Origin: Bacteroidota bacterium
GTDB lineage: Bacteria > Bacteroidota > Bacteroidia > Flavobacteriales > Flavobacteriaceae
Length of the DNA: 60,754 nucleotides
NCBI GenBank assembly: GCA_024280145.1
Contig: JAJRQR010000092.1
Location: forward strand, 1-60,754
Direction of reading: 5' to 3'
Position numbers and translations under genes: made by a program. The notes under the pieces were generated by a model. That model did no database searches and was not told where the DNA came from. It saw nothing but the letters and a program-made list of their open reading frames with translations. Below, one piece after another: positions 18,075 through 26,062 of the stretch (position 1 is its first letter; every line of letters starts with the position of its first letter).

Positions 18075-18407
18075 TTAATTAGTTAAAATTATTTGTCCTC
18101 TCATCACCACATGAAGAGAGCAATAATATTCTTCGGTTTCGGTCACGATTTTAGACCAAGATTCACCTTTGTCAAGTGGTGATGAATGCCAAGCATTGTC
18201 ATCGTATTTTGAAACATCGTGCGGGTAAAAATCTTTATTAATCCAAACTACTGTATCTCCCTTTTTAACTTTCAATACTTCAGGAATGAATTTCATTTTC
18301 TTAATAAGAACAGTATGCGTCGTTGGAGAATTTTGAGAGCATATAGTATTGTTGATTCCAAAAACTAAAATGGAAAGGACTACTATACTTTTAATAAAGC
18401 TCTTCAT
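18075..18407 (-). CDS. Periplasmic cupredoxin (plastocyanin-like)
   Basis: A 110-residue blue-copper protein with an N-terminal signal peptide. The type 1 copper ligands are all present: His63 (YPHDV), Cys96 and His99 (YYCSLH) and Met102 (HVVMRG). The fold markers VKKGDTVVWINKD and the ending GQIILTN are normal. It probably shuttles electrons to or from the dihaem peroxidase encoded 14 bp downstream. Its ATG overlaps the stop of the DUF4142 gene (TAATG). Confidence 0.9.
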   Translation of the reverse strand: MKSFIKSIVVLSILVFGINNTICSQNSPTTHTVLIKKMKFIPEVLKVKKGDTVVWINKDFYPHDVSKYDDNAWHSSPLDKGESWSKIVTETEEYYCSLHVVMRGQIILTN

Positions 18408-18946
18408 TATAATTTACTTTGCACCATTTCCGCATGCTTTAAATGTGCTTGTAATGCAGGTAAAACATCTTCTAATAATCCTTTTAATTCTTTGTTATCA
18501 GACTCAGGAATAAGCAACCCTTCAATTGCACCAATTACTGCTTTATGATAAGCCACTTCGTTATCGATGTATAATTTATCGAAATCTTTAGCACTGGCAT
18601 TATTAAGCATTTTTTTAGTTTTTTCTGCTCCTTCATTTAATGACTGACTAACCGCATTATCTTTTGGAGTAACACTTAATTTTGTTACTAATGCAACAGC
18701 TTGTTTTATCACAGCACTATGATCTGTTACCATTCGTTTTGCAAAAGCAAGAATCTCTTTGTTCTTAGATTTTTTTAAAGCAATTTCAGCATAACTTATG
18801 TCTATCTGATTGGCAACTACCGCTACAGAGGCAACTTCGGGATCTGTTAGTGTAACTTTATCCTGAGCTATTGCAGAAATGTTTGAGAAAATGGCAATAA
18901 TTAATATTGCGAAAATTTGATTGGTTGATTTTTTAATTGTTTTCAT
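18407..18946 (-). CDS. DUF4142 family secreted protein
   Basis: A 179-residue exported protein with signal peptide ending ISAIAQ. The mature helical domain has the family's AFAKRMVTDHSAV motif near 68-80 and DKLYIDNEVAYHKAVIGAIEGLLIP near 124-148, with paired histidines typical of DUF4142 (related to ferritin-like helical bundles). The biochemical role is unknown. It is the first gene of the operon with the cupredoxin and peroxidase. Its promoter is an exact copy of the sequence used by folE. Confidence 0.85.
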   Translation of the reverse strand: MKTIKKSTNQIFAILIIAIFSNISAIAQDKVTLTDPEVASVAVVANQIDISYAEIALKKSKNKEILAFAKRMVTDHSAVIKQAVALVTKLSVTPKDNAVSQSLNEGAEKTKKMLNNASAKDFDKLYIDNEVAYHKAVIGAIEGLLIPESDNKELKGLLEDVLPALQAHLKHAEMVQSKL

Positions 18947-18973
18947 TTTTGTTGTTTTATATTGTTTATAGTC

Positions 18974-19006
18974 TTTAGATATAAAACTTCAAAAAAGGTT
19001 ACAAAA
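18974..19006 (-). promoter_or_regulatory. ECF-type promoter of the DUF4142-cupredoxin-peroxidase operon
   Basis: On the minus strand TTTTGTAACC (19006-18997), then exactly 16 nt, then ATCTAAA (18980-18974). The same TTTTGTAACCTTTTTT block and the same spacing occur upstream of folE, and a one-base variant lies upstream of the sigma gene. The predicted start site is near 18967, about 20 nt before the ATG. Confidence 0.8.
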
Positions 19007-19090
19007 GTGGTGTAAAAAGGAAAAAGAAAAGAGATAATAGAAAAAAGAAGGGAGAGAAAATAGAGAGATGAAAGACTAGAAAGGGTTTTG

Positions 19091-19768
19091 TTATTTTAGT
19101 ACCACAGCCATTACCTGTTCTGTTATGCGATCACATCTGCTATTACCAAATTCATAGATTTCTTTTTGTGAAGCAGACTCATTAAATTTTTCTTTCAACA
19201 TATTTTTAGCTCTATGAAGACGAACTTTTACATTTGAAATGGATAAGCTTAAACAGTCTGAAATATCCTTGATTTTCATTCCTTCTACCTCTTTCATTAT
19301 ATAAACTACTTTGTATTTTGACTCTAAAGAATCTATTAGATATTCCAATAATTGTTTGGCTTCGTGAGCGATAATTTTGTTTTCTGCGTTTAATTGAGTC
19401 ATATCTGGAATTTCTAAAATGTGATTATTATCAAAATTGGAAGCTTGATTATTTATAGAGTATGTTTTTGATTTTTCCTTTAACCTAAACAATGCTTCAT
19501 TAATACCAATTCTAATGAGCCAAGTTGAAAATTCTGATTTATGTTTAAATTGATACAGTTTTTCAAAAGCTTTGATATAGGTGTTTTGCATAATATCTTC
19601 AATTTCTTGAATATCATTTATATACCCTCTAATAACGCGATATAATTTTTGATTGTTTCTTCTTAAAAGAATTTCAAAAAGCTCTTTCTCTCCTGAAATG
19701 ATTCGATTGATTATTTCTGACTCAGTTATTTTATAATTATTGAAATCATTAATATTTATAGCTTCCAT
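19091..19768 (-). CDS. ECF-type RNA polymerase sigma factor
   Basis: A 225-residue sigma-70 family factor. Region 2 holds IEDIMQNTYIKAFEKLYQF and SEFSTWLIRIGINEAL. Region 4 has YIMKEVEGMKIKDISDCLSLS and NVKVRLHRAKNMLKE. It ends with a C-terminal extension, FGNSRCDRITEQVMAVVL. ATG 19768 (MEAININDF) is chosen over an upstream in-frame ATG at 19801, because the putative -10 element lies at 19791-19785, between them. No anti-sigma gene is adjacent. It probably activates its own promoter, the DUF4142 operon and folE. Confidence 0.9.
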   Translation of the reverse strand: MEAININDFNNYKITESEIINRIISGEKELFEILLRRNNQKLYRVIRGYINDIQEIEDIMQNTYIKAFEKLYQFKHKSEFSTWLIRIGINEALFRLKEKSKTYSINNQASNFDNNHILEIPDMTQLNAENKIIAHEAKQLLEYLIDSLESKYKVVYIMKEVEGMKIKDISDCLSLSISNVKVRLHRAKNMLKEKFNESASQKEIYEFGNSRCDRITEQVMAVVLK

Positions 19769-19784
19769 ATAGTACTGTTTTAAC

Positions 19785-19850
19785 CTTAGATGAAGATACA
19801 TTAAAATAGTTACAAAATTTTGTAACCTTTTTTAAAAGCACCTATCTAAA
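19785..19850. promoter_or_regulatory. Divergent ECF promoters sharing a palindromic -35 (sigma gene and folE)
   Basis: GTTACAAAATTTTGTAAC (19809-19826) is a perfect 18-bp palindrome. Rightward, GTAACC (19822-19827) is followed after 16 nt by ATCTAAA (19844-19850), leading into folE. Leftward, GTAACT (19813-19808) is followed after 16 nt by ATCTAAG (19791-19785), leading into the sigma gene. Both match the DUF4142 operon promoter in sequence and spacing. AAC-type -35 elements are usual for ECF sigma factors. Confidence 0.8.
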
Positions 19851-19875
19851 ACTTAGAATTAACACATAAATCGCT

Positions 19876-20538
19876 ATGAAAATAAACGGAAATAATACAG
19901 AATCATTTACTATTGAAAATAAGAATTTAAAAAATATTCCTATTGAAAACCCTTTGCATAAAGATGCATTTGCTTTTGATGATGAAATGAAAATTCAATT
20001 AATCCGGCAAAAATTTGAAGAGATTCTTCATATTATAGGACTTGATTTAAAAGATGATAGTATAAATGAAACACCGCATCGAATTGCAAAAATGTATATT
20101 AATGAAGTTTTTAGTGGACTTAATCCTAGTAACAGACCAGATATCACCTTATTTAAAAATACCTATAAATACGATAGCCCACTAATAGAGCTGAATATTC
20201 CGTTCACTTCTTTTTGTGAGCACCATTTTGTTCCTATTGTAGGAATTGCCAATATTGCTTATATCCCAAATGAATATGTAATTGGTTTATCGAAATTACA
20301 TCGGTTGACAAACTATTATGCAAAGCGCCCACAAGTACAGGAACGGTTAACAAAACAAATTCATCAAGATTTGAAAAACTTACTTAATACTGAAAATGTT
20401 GGTGTGGTATTAAAAGCGACTCATAGTTGTATTTCCTGTAGAGGAGTTGAAGATTCTGGAAGTTCAACGATTAGTTCTGCTATCTCTGGAAAAATAAAAA
20501 ATGACGTTGTAGCGAACTCAAAACTATTTGGACTTTAA
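19876..20538 (+). CDS. folE: GTP cyclohydrolase I
   Basis: Converts GTP to dihydroneopterin triphosphate, the first step of tetrahydrofolate or biopterin synthesis. It has 220 residues. The zinc and active-site residues are in SFCEHHFVPIVG and HSCISCRGV; YIPNEYVIGLSKLHRL and RPQVQERLTKQI are the usual substrate and multimer segments. The extra N-terminal 35 residues are unconserved. The start ATG at 19876 lies about 20 nt after the predicted start site of the ECF promoter. That promoter is divergent from the sigma gene, so this copy may be stress-induced rather than the housekeeping enzyme. Confidence 0.95.
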   Translation: MKINGNNTESFTIENKNLKNIPIENPLHKDAFAFDDEMKIQLIRQKFEEILHIIGLDLKDDSINETPHRIAKMYINEVFSGLNPSNRPDITLFKNTYKYDSPLIELNIPFTSFCEHHFVPIVGIANIAYIPNEYVIGLSKLHRLTNYYAKRPQVQERLTKQIHQDLKNLLNTENVGVVLKATHSCISCRGVEDSGSSTISSAISGKIKNDVVANSKLFGL

Positions 20539-20553
20539 TTAAAAATAATTACG

Positions 20554-20934
20554 CTACCATGTTCCTGCTGGTGAAAACAAAAAATCCGTAGGGTTGTCAA
20601 TATCGTATAGATATTGATAGCCCTTTGTGTTATTTAAGCAGAAAGGTTCCATTAACTTCAACATATTTAAATAATTATCTATAGTTAAAGCACAGTAAAA
20701 TGTCTCGTTGTCGCTGCTTAATATTCCTTCGTCTGTTTTAAAAAGACCTAGAATTAAATTACAATTTCGGTTTTCTATAAAATCTACTTTATATAAATCT
20801 AATCGTTGCTTTTTTTTCACTATGGTATTTATAATCAAGTCTCTTAATTTGATAGATTCCTCTTTATCAAAGTCGTAAAGTCTAACTACATTTTCTCCAA
20901 ATTCATTGATATTGTCTATAAAATCTAATTTCAT
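20554..20934 (-). CDS. Hypothetical protein, 126 residues
   Basis: I do not recognise this protein. It has no signal peptide or membrane segment and looks like a small soluble alpha/beta protein, with an acidic C-terminus (YLYDIDNPTDFLFSPAGTW). It converges on folE with 15 bp between stops and lies 39 bp downstream of the glutathione peroxidase gene on the same strand. Codon use is like its neighbours. Confidence 0.6.
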   Translation of the reverse strand: MKLDFIDNINEFGENVVRLYDFDKEESIKLRDLIINTIVKKKQRLDLYKVDFIENRNCNLILGLFKTDEGILSSDNETFYCALTIDNYLNMLKLMEPFCLNNTKGYQYLYDIDNPTDFLFSPAGTW

Positions 20935-20973
20935 TTTTTAAATAGATAAAGGGTAATGATGATATTAATTGTT

Positions 20974-21516
20974 TTATTTTAAATGCTTTGTAATCTTAGA
21001 ACTCAAGGGTTTGGTCATAGAATAGTAATAATCAATATATTTTCCGTCGGGTGCAATTAAATATTTTTGAAAATTCCATTTTACCGTAGTACTCGTTTTT
21101 CCATTTTTAGATTTATCGGTTAACCATTGATAAAGAGGGTGTTGATTTTCCCCTTTTACATCAACTTTTTCAGTCATTATAAAGGTAACTCCATAATTTA
21201 CTTGACAAAAAGTTTGAATTTCTTCTGAAGTTCCAGGCTCTTGACTTCCAAACTGATTGCAAGGAACGCCAATCACCATAAGCTTGTTTTTGTATTGGTC
21301 ATATAATTTTTGCAAGTCTTCGTATTGCCCAGTAAAACCACATTCTGAAGCTACATTGACAAATAAAAGATACTTGTCTTTATAAGTAGATAAATCAAGT
21401 GGTTCTCCATTTAGTATATTAATTTTAATATCATAAATAGATTCTGATGAGGTGTTTTGTGACATTGTATTTATTGAAATAGTAAGTAATAAACAGGATA
21501 AAATTAGTTGTTTCAT
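20974..21516 (-). CDS. Glutathione peroxidase-family thiol peroxidase, exported
   Basis: A 180-residue peroxidase with a short N-terminal signal peptide (ILSCLLLTISINTMS). The peroxidatic cysteine is in NVASECGFTGQY, and the Gln/Trp partners are in GVPCNQFGSQEPG and KWNFQKYLI. It uses Cys, not selenocysteine. Bacterial GPx proteins of this type mostly use thioredoxin as reductant, which fits the nearby trxB, although trxB is on the other strand. It starts 9 bp after the end of the gene at 21526-22152. Confidence 0.92.
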   Translation of the reverse strand: MKQLILSCLLLTISINTMSQNTSSESIYDIKINILNGEPLDLSTYKDKYLLFVNVASECGFTGQYEDLQKLYDQYKNKLMVIGVPCNQFGSQEPGTSEEIQTFCQVNYGVTFIMTEKVDVKGENQHPLYQWLTDKSKNGKTSTTVKWNFQKYLIAPDGKYIDYYYSMTKPLSSKITKHLK

Positions 21517-21525
21517 GTTTTTTAA

Positions 21526-22152
21526 TTAATCTAAATATCTTCTTTTAATTTTCTTAGCAAATCTCCAAACATCTTCGGGTAAGTACTCGTCAAAATAACT
21601 TATGTAATCACCAGTTTTTGCTATTATTACGAAACCTGCACATTTTTTATTTTCTAAGAAAAAAGTTTTTTCTAAAATATCTTCAGGGTCATTATTCCAT
21701 TTTATGAATTTGTTTTTTTCTTCTAAACCAATAACCTCTTTATAAAAATAATAAGGTTTTACTTGTGCATTTTTCATTAAACCGCCTTCAAAATTTTGAT
21801 ACCATTCTTCGGATAAGTAAAGTGATGAACTACCTATATAAGAACAAAAATCTTTTGCCGAATAATAAATTATAACAATGGGTTTAGAATAATTGAATGA
21901 TGCCCCAATTTCCTTTTCAAGTAAATTAAATACTTGTTGCTTATTTTCAAGCTTTCCTTCTTTAATCCTTAATACAACCTTTCTAATATTTGAAGTGTCT
22001 CTCTGAATTTCAACATATTTGGATTCTGATTTCTTACGTTGGTATTTCCTTTTTGAAATTTCCTTATTATTTTCATCAAAATAACGTTGTTTTTGAGCAA
22101 ATACGTTTTGAATTGTAAAAACAACAATTAAAAATAAAATAATATTTTTCAT
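21526..22152 (-). CDS. Secreted hypothetical protein, 208 residues
   Basis: It has a signal peptide (FLIVVFTIQNVFAQ), then a basic stretch (EISKRKYQRKKSESKYVE). A domain follows with the strand KPIVIIYYSAKDFC near 94-107 and a late strand CAGFVIIAKTGDYISYFDEY. The beta-strand layout is loosely thioredoxin-like but there is no CxxC, so I do not assign a family. It is co-directional and 9 bp from the glutathione peroxidase gene, suggesting a shared transcript and perhaps a shared envelope role. Confidence 0.6.
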   Translation of the reverse strand: MKNIILFLIVVFTIQNVFAQKQRYFDENNKEISKRKYQRKKSESKYVEIQRDTSNIRKVVLRIKEGKLENKQQVFNLLEKEIGASFNYSKPIVIIYYSAKDFCSYIGSSSLYLSEEWYQNFEGGLMKNAQVKPYYFYKEVIGLEEKNKFIKWNNDPEDILEKTFFLENKKCAGFVIIAKTGDYISYFDEYLPEDVWRFAKKIKRRYLD

Positions 22153-22458
22153 AATAGTTTTTTAGCGCTTAACAAAATACAAACATCTGATTTACAGTAA
22201 AATAAACATCGAATCTTTATGTTAAAACACTTATTGTCAGAGTGTTATAATGATAATTCTATTTGTTTTCCAATGAAGAAAACAAATGCTAGCCTTAAAA
22301 GTAGTGAATTAATTATAATCCTTAATTTTTTCTATTTTTTTTACACACGTTTTTCGAATAAGAAAAGTTAATAATTGGATAATAAAACTCCATACCAATT
22401 AGTCTTTTAAAATAGTGAATATTAGTACCTTTGTCTTCGGAAATTTAAAGATAAAATT
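22153..22458. other. Intergenic region upstream of trxB
   Basis: A 306-bp AT-rich spacer between divergent genes. Apart from the -7 box for trxB at 22426, I see only A/T runs, no strong hairpin and no open frame of note. Confidence 0.5.
22426..22433 (+). promoter_or_regulatory. Putative -7 element (TACCTTTG) for trxB
   Basis: An exact TAnnTTTG match 26 bp upstream of the trxB ATG. The region at -33 lacks a clear TTTG. Confidence 0.5.
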
Positions 22459-23406
22459 ATGCCAGATACAATAGAAAAAATAAAATGTTTAATCGTTGGT
22501 TCAGGACCTGCGGGTTATACAGCAGCGATTTACGCTTCTAGAGCAGAATTACATCCGGTAGTTTATACTGGAATGCAAATGGGTGGTCAGTTAACAACGA
22601 CTACCGAAGTTGATAATTTTCCAGGATATCCAGATGGAACCGATGGAAATGCAATGATGGAAGATTTAAAAAAACAGGCAGAACGCTTTGGAACTGAAGT
22701 TCGTTTTGGAGTAGTTACCGCAGTTGAGTTTAGTAAAGAAGTTGGAGGAATACATAAAGTTACCGTAGATGGTTCAAAACAAATTGAAGCAGAAACTGTG
22801 ATTGTTTCAACGGGAGCAACTGCAAAATATTTAGGATTGGAAAGTGAACAACGCCTTATTGGTGGTGGAGTTTCGGCTTGTGCTACTTGTGATGGTTTCT
22901 TTTATAAAGGACAAGATGTAATTGTTGTTGGAGCAGGAGATACCGCTGCTGAAGAAGCTACTTATCTTTCTAATATTTGTAAATCGGTTACGCTTTTAGT
23001 TCGTAAAGATTATATGCGTGCTTCCAAAGCAATGCAGGCAAGAGTTGAAAAAACTCCAAATCTTATAGTAATGTTCAATTCTGAAATTGATGAGGTTTTA
23101 GGAGAAAGTGTAGTGGAAGGAGTTCGAGTTAAAAACAACCAAACGGGAGATACGCAAGTAATTGAAGTTACAGGAGTATTTATCGCAATTGGTCATAAAC
23201 CTAACACCGATTTATTTAAAGGTGTGTTAGATATGGACGATACCGGATATCTAATCACGAAAGGAAAATCTACCAAAACAAACTTACCAGGAGTTTTTGC
23301 TTGTGGTGATGTACAGGATAAAGAATACCGTCAAGCTGTTACTGCTGCAGGAACAGGTTGTATGGCTGCTTTGGATTCTGAAAGATACCTTGGTGCTTTA
23401 GAATAA
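22459..23406 (+). CDS. trxB: Thioredoxin-disulfide reductase
   Basis: NADPH-dependent FAD enzyme that keeps thioredoxin reduced. The 315-residue length is normal. The FAD site GSGPAGYTAAIYASRA is near 14-29, the redox pair is CATC (Cys141, Cys144), the NADPH site GAGDTAAEEA is near 157, and the second FAD motif VFACGDVQDKEYRQAVTAAGTG is near 275. It is monocistronic, with its own promoter box and a strong terminator 48 bp after the stop. Confidence 0.96.
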   Translation: MPDTIEKIKCLIVGSGPAGYTAAIYASRAELHPVVYTGMQMGGQLTTTTEVDNFPGYPDGTDGNAMMEDLKKQAERFGTEVRFGVVTAVEFSKEVGGIHKVTVDGSKQIEAETVIVSTGATAKYLGLESEQRLIGGGVSACATCDGFFYKGQDVIVVGAGDTAAEEATYLSNICKSVTLLVRKDYMRASKAMQARVEKTPNLIVMFNSEIDEVLGESVVEGVRVKNNQTGDTQVIEVTGVFIAIGHKPNTDLFKGVLDMDDTGYLITKGKSTKTNLPGVFACGDVQDKEYRQAVTAAGTGCMAALDSERYLGALE

Positions 23407-23424
23407 TTCTGTTTGAATTGGTTA

Positions 23425-23445
23425 CTGAGCGTAGCCGAAGTACCG
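23425..23445. repeat. Fragment of CTGAGCG-type interspersed repeat
   Basis: CTGAGCGTAGCCGAAGTACCG is a half-copy of the CTGAGCGnAGTCGAAG element found several times in this window. Confidence 0.6.
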
Positions 23446-23454
23446 AAAAATAAT

Positions 23455-23497
23455 AAAAGGCCTACTAGATTTTTTAAACTAGTAGGCCTTTTTTTTG
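23455..23497 (+). terminator. Terminator after trxB
   Basis: A perfect 14-bp stem, AAAAGGCCTACTAG (23455-23468) with CTAGTAGGCCTTTT (23479-23492), followed by further T residues. Confidence 0.85.
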
Positions 23498-23554
23498 CCT
23501 GTTCGAGCGCAGTCGAGAATTATATAAGTAGGTTTCGACTGCGCTCAATCAGGC
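23497..23554. repeat. Palindromic interspersed repeat between trxB and ade
   Basis: The arms GCCTGTTCGAGCGCAGTCGA (23497-23516) and TCGACTGCGCTCAATCAGGC (23535-23554) form an imperfect stem around an AT-rich loop. It ends 7 bp before the ade stop codon and may also terminate ade transcription. Confidence 0.75.
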
Positions 23555-23561
23555 ATATTAA

Positions 23562-25181
23562 CTATATTTCAACCGAAGTAAACTCAAATTTACCACCATC
23601 AAACAAACCTTTATCACTTAATTTTAAGCTCGGAATTACCAACAAAGCCATAAACGAAAGCGTCATATAAGGAGCGTGTAAAGTTGCTCCCATTTGTTTT
23701 GCCATTTGGTCTAATTCGGCATATTGTTTTCCAATAGTTTCTCCATCTCTATCACTCATAATTCCTGCTACGGGAAGCGAAACTACTTTCTCTTCGGAAT
23801 TGGATACGGCACAAATTCCACCTTTATTTACCACTAGTAAATTGACGGCTTTACAAATTGCTTCATCTGAAACTCCCACCGCAATGATATTATGTGAATC
23901 ATGACCTACCGAAGAAGCAATCGCACCTTCTTTTAATCCGAAGTTTTTAATGAATGCAATCGCTGGTTTTTGATCCTGATACCTATTGACAACTGTCATT
24001 TTTAAAACATCGGTTTCAATATTTGAAACCAAATTACCATCGATAATCAGACTGTTTTCAATTAATTCGTTGGTAACTAATTCGCCTTCTAATGCTTCAA
24101 TAACTCTAATCTTTTTTGAAGTGGAAGGGAATTTGAAATCTATTACTTCTTTTTTATTGCAGTTAAAATTATTAAGCACTTCAAAATCGACGTGCTTGAT
24201 TTTTGAAACTCCATTTTCATAAACAATTTCGCCATCAATATAGGTTTGGATAGTTTTCAAATCTATCAAATCTTCTACTACAATAAAATCGGCATCATCT
24301 CCTTCTTGAAGCAATCCAACGTCCAAGTTGTAATGTTTCACAGGATTGATACAAGCAGCTTGTAAAACCTGAAAAAGATCGTTTCCTTTTGCAATCGATC
24401 TAGCACATAATTTATTTATATGACTTACCAATAAATCATCTGGATGCTTATCATCACTACAAAACATCATATTTTCAAAATGTACTGGAAGTAATGGGAT
24501 TAAAGCTTCAAAGTTTTTAGCGGCAGATCCTTCTCTTATCAAAACCTTCATTCCTTTTTGAAGCTTTTCCAATCCTTCATCATAGGTAAAACACTCGTGA
24601 TCGGTACTAATTCCAGCATTGATATAGGTTGAAATATCCTCACCTCGCAATCCTGGAGCGTGACCATCAACGGGTTTGTTAAAATGTTTTGACCAAGCGA
24701 TTTTTTTCATCACTTCTTCATCATTGAATAAAACACCTGGATAATTCATCATTTCTGCCAAGTATTTTATTTCTGGTTTCTGAAGTAAATATTTAATTCC
24801 ATCGGAATCTATCACCGCACCAGCCGATTCAAAATTAGTAGCAGGAACACAAGAAGGTGCTCCAAAATTAAATTTGAAAGGGACTTTGTTTCCGTTGTTA
24901 ATCATAAATTCTACTCCTTCAATTCCCAATACATTAGCAATTTCGTGAGGATCGGAAACTGTTGCTACAGTTCCGTGAGTGACTGCTAATTTTGCAAATT
25001 CTGAAGGCACTAACATCGAGCTTTCAATATGAATATGAGCATCTACAAAGCCGGGTAAAATATAGCTTTCTATCTTGTGGTCTTTTTCTACAATAGATTT
25101 AATTTTTCCGTTTTCAACGGTAACTTCTCCTTTGTAGATTCTTCTGTTTTGAATATCGACAACCTGACCTTGTATTTTCAT
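23562..25181 (-). CDS. ade: Adenine deaminase
   Basis: Converts adenine to hypoxanthine in purine salvage; a metal-dependent amidohydrolase. It has 539 residues. The metal site [16 protein letters not shown] is near 57-72, [11 protein letters not shown] near 92, DGHAPGL near 172 and STDHECF near 191, and the C-terminal adenine deaminase domain carries [12 protein letters not shown] and [16 protein letters not shown] 25181 is the start. The frame stays open upstream through an intergenic palindromic repeat, but those residues are not protein-like. It is separate from the trp operon behind it. Confidence 0.94.
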   Translation of the reverse strand: MKIQGQVVDIQNRRIYKGEVTVENGKIKSIVEKDHKIESYILPGFVDAHIHIESSMLVPSEFAKLAVTHGTVATVSDPHEIANVLGIEGVEFMINNGNKVPFKFNFGAPSCVPATNFESAGAVIDSDGIKYLLQKPEIKYLAEMMNYPGVLFNDEEVMKKIAWSKHFNKPVDGHAPGLRGEDISTYINAGISTDHECFTYDEGLEKLQKGMKVLIREGSAAKNFEALIPLLPVHFENMMFCSDDKHPDDLLVSHINKLCARSIAKGNDLFQVLQAACINPVKHYNLDVGLLQEGDDADFIVVEDLIDLKTIQTYIDGEIVYENGVSKIKHVDFEVLNNFNCNKKEVIDFKFPSTSKKIRVIEALEGELVTNELIENSLIIDGNLVSNIETDVLKMTVVNRYQDQKPAIAFIKNFGLKEGAIASSVGHDSHNIIAVGVSDEAICKAVNLLVVNKGGICAVSNSEEKVVSLPVAGIMSDRDGETIGKQYAELDQMAKQMGATLHAPYMTLSFMALLVIPSLKLSDKGLFDGGKFEFTSVEI

Positions 25182-25196
25182 AATAATATAATTATG

Positions 25197-25256
25197 TCCG
25201 TTCGAGCGCAGTCTAGAACTATTTTGATGATAACCTCTCGACTGCGCTCGAGGAGA
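25197..25256. repeat. Palindromic interspersed repeat between ade and trpA
   Basis: TCGAGCGCAGT (25202-25212) and ACTGCGCTCGA (25241-25251) are perfect inverted arms; flanking bases extend the pairing. It is the same element as at 23497 and 37322, placed between the end of the trp operon and ade. Confidence 0.75.
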
Positions 25257-25269
25257 CAATATAATTGGA

Positions 25270-26058
25270 CTACAAATTTCGAGGTTTTAATCCGAATTCT
25301 GAAATGAAATCAACGATGTTTTCCCTTAAAGAACCATTTTTTTGAATCGCATTAATAAAAGCAGATCCAATCACAACACCATTAGTAAACTGACAAGCAA
25401 ATTGATAATCAGTTCTGTTTCTAATATTAAATCCTGTAATAATTGAATTGTTTAATTGGTAACTTCTTATTCGGATTAAATAGCTTTCTGCACTTTCAAT
25501 TCCTGTTTTGTTTCCAGTTGTACTTGACGATGAAACTGCATAAATAAAGGCATTACTTAATTTGTCAATTTCACGAATACGTTCTTCTGAAGTCTGAGGA
25601 GTTATTAAAAACACCATCGGAATTTGATATTTTTCAAATAATACTTTGTATTTAGATTGGTAAATTTCTAAAGGTAAATCTGGAAGTATGGCTCCTGAAA
25701 TATTTGCTTTTACACAAGATTTTAAAAAATTCTCTACTCCATATTGAAGCATAGAATTCCAATAACCCATCATAATTAATGGAGTTTTGTTGCTATCGCT
25801 AATGCTAAAAAGCTGCTCAAATAAAAGTTTTAAATTCATTCCATTTTCCAAAGCAATCATACTGCTTTTTTGAATGGTTGGACCATCAGCAAGTGGATCA
25901 CTAAACGGTATTCCGACTTCAATAAAATCGACTCCAGTATCGCTTAATGTTTCAATAATAGTGGTGGTATCTTCCAAGTTTGGAAATCCTGATGAGAAAT
26001 AAATAGAAAGTAAGTTTTCTTTTTTGGCTTCAAATAACTGTTTGAGATTGTTTTTCAT
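25270..26058 (-). CDS. trpA: Tryptophan synthase alpha subunit
   Basis: Splits indole-3-glycerol phosphate to indole. The 262-residue length is normal. The catalytic Glu is in [19 protein letters not shown] near 44-62, the catalytic Asp in ILPDLPLE near 132, and the phosphate-binding segments are VSSSSTTG near 182 and the VVIGSAFI region near 234. It is the last gene of the trp operon, 4 bp after trpB. Confidence 0.96.
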   Translation of the reverse strand: MKNNLKQLFEAKKENLLSIYFSSGFPNLEDTTTIIETLSDTGVDFIEVGIPFSDPLADGPTIQKSSMIALENGMNLKLLFEQLFSISDSNKTPLIMMGYWNSMLQYGVENFLKSCVKANISGAILPDLPLEIYQSKYKVLFEKYQIPMVFLITPQTSEERIREIDKLSNAFIYAVSSSSTTGNKTGIESAESYLIRIRSYQLNNSIITGFNIRNRTDYQFACQFTNGVVIGSAFINAIQKNGSLRENIVDFISEFGLKPRNL

Positions 26059-26062
26059 ATTG

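Noticed and set aside
19769-19801. Sigma factor start at ATG 19801
   Set aside because: The predicted -10 element of the sigma promoter (19791-19785) lies downstream of that ATG, so it would not be transcribed.
20974-21516. The glutathione peroxidase as a selenoprotein
   Set aside because: The active-site codon is Cys (ASECGFT), with no in-frame TGA.
25182-25259. N-terminal extension of adenine deaminase to 25259
   Set aside because: The added residues are encoded by the intergenic palindromic repeat and are not protein-like. ATG 25181 matches the family start.
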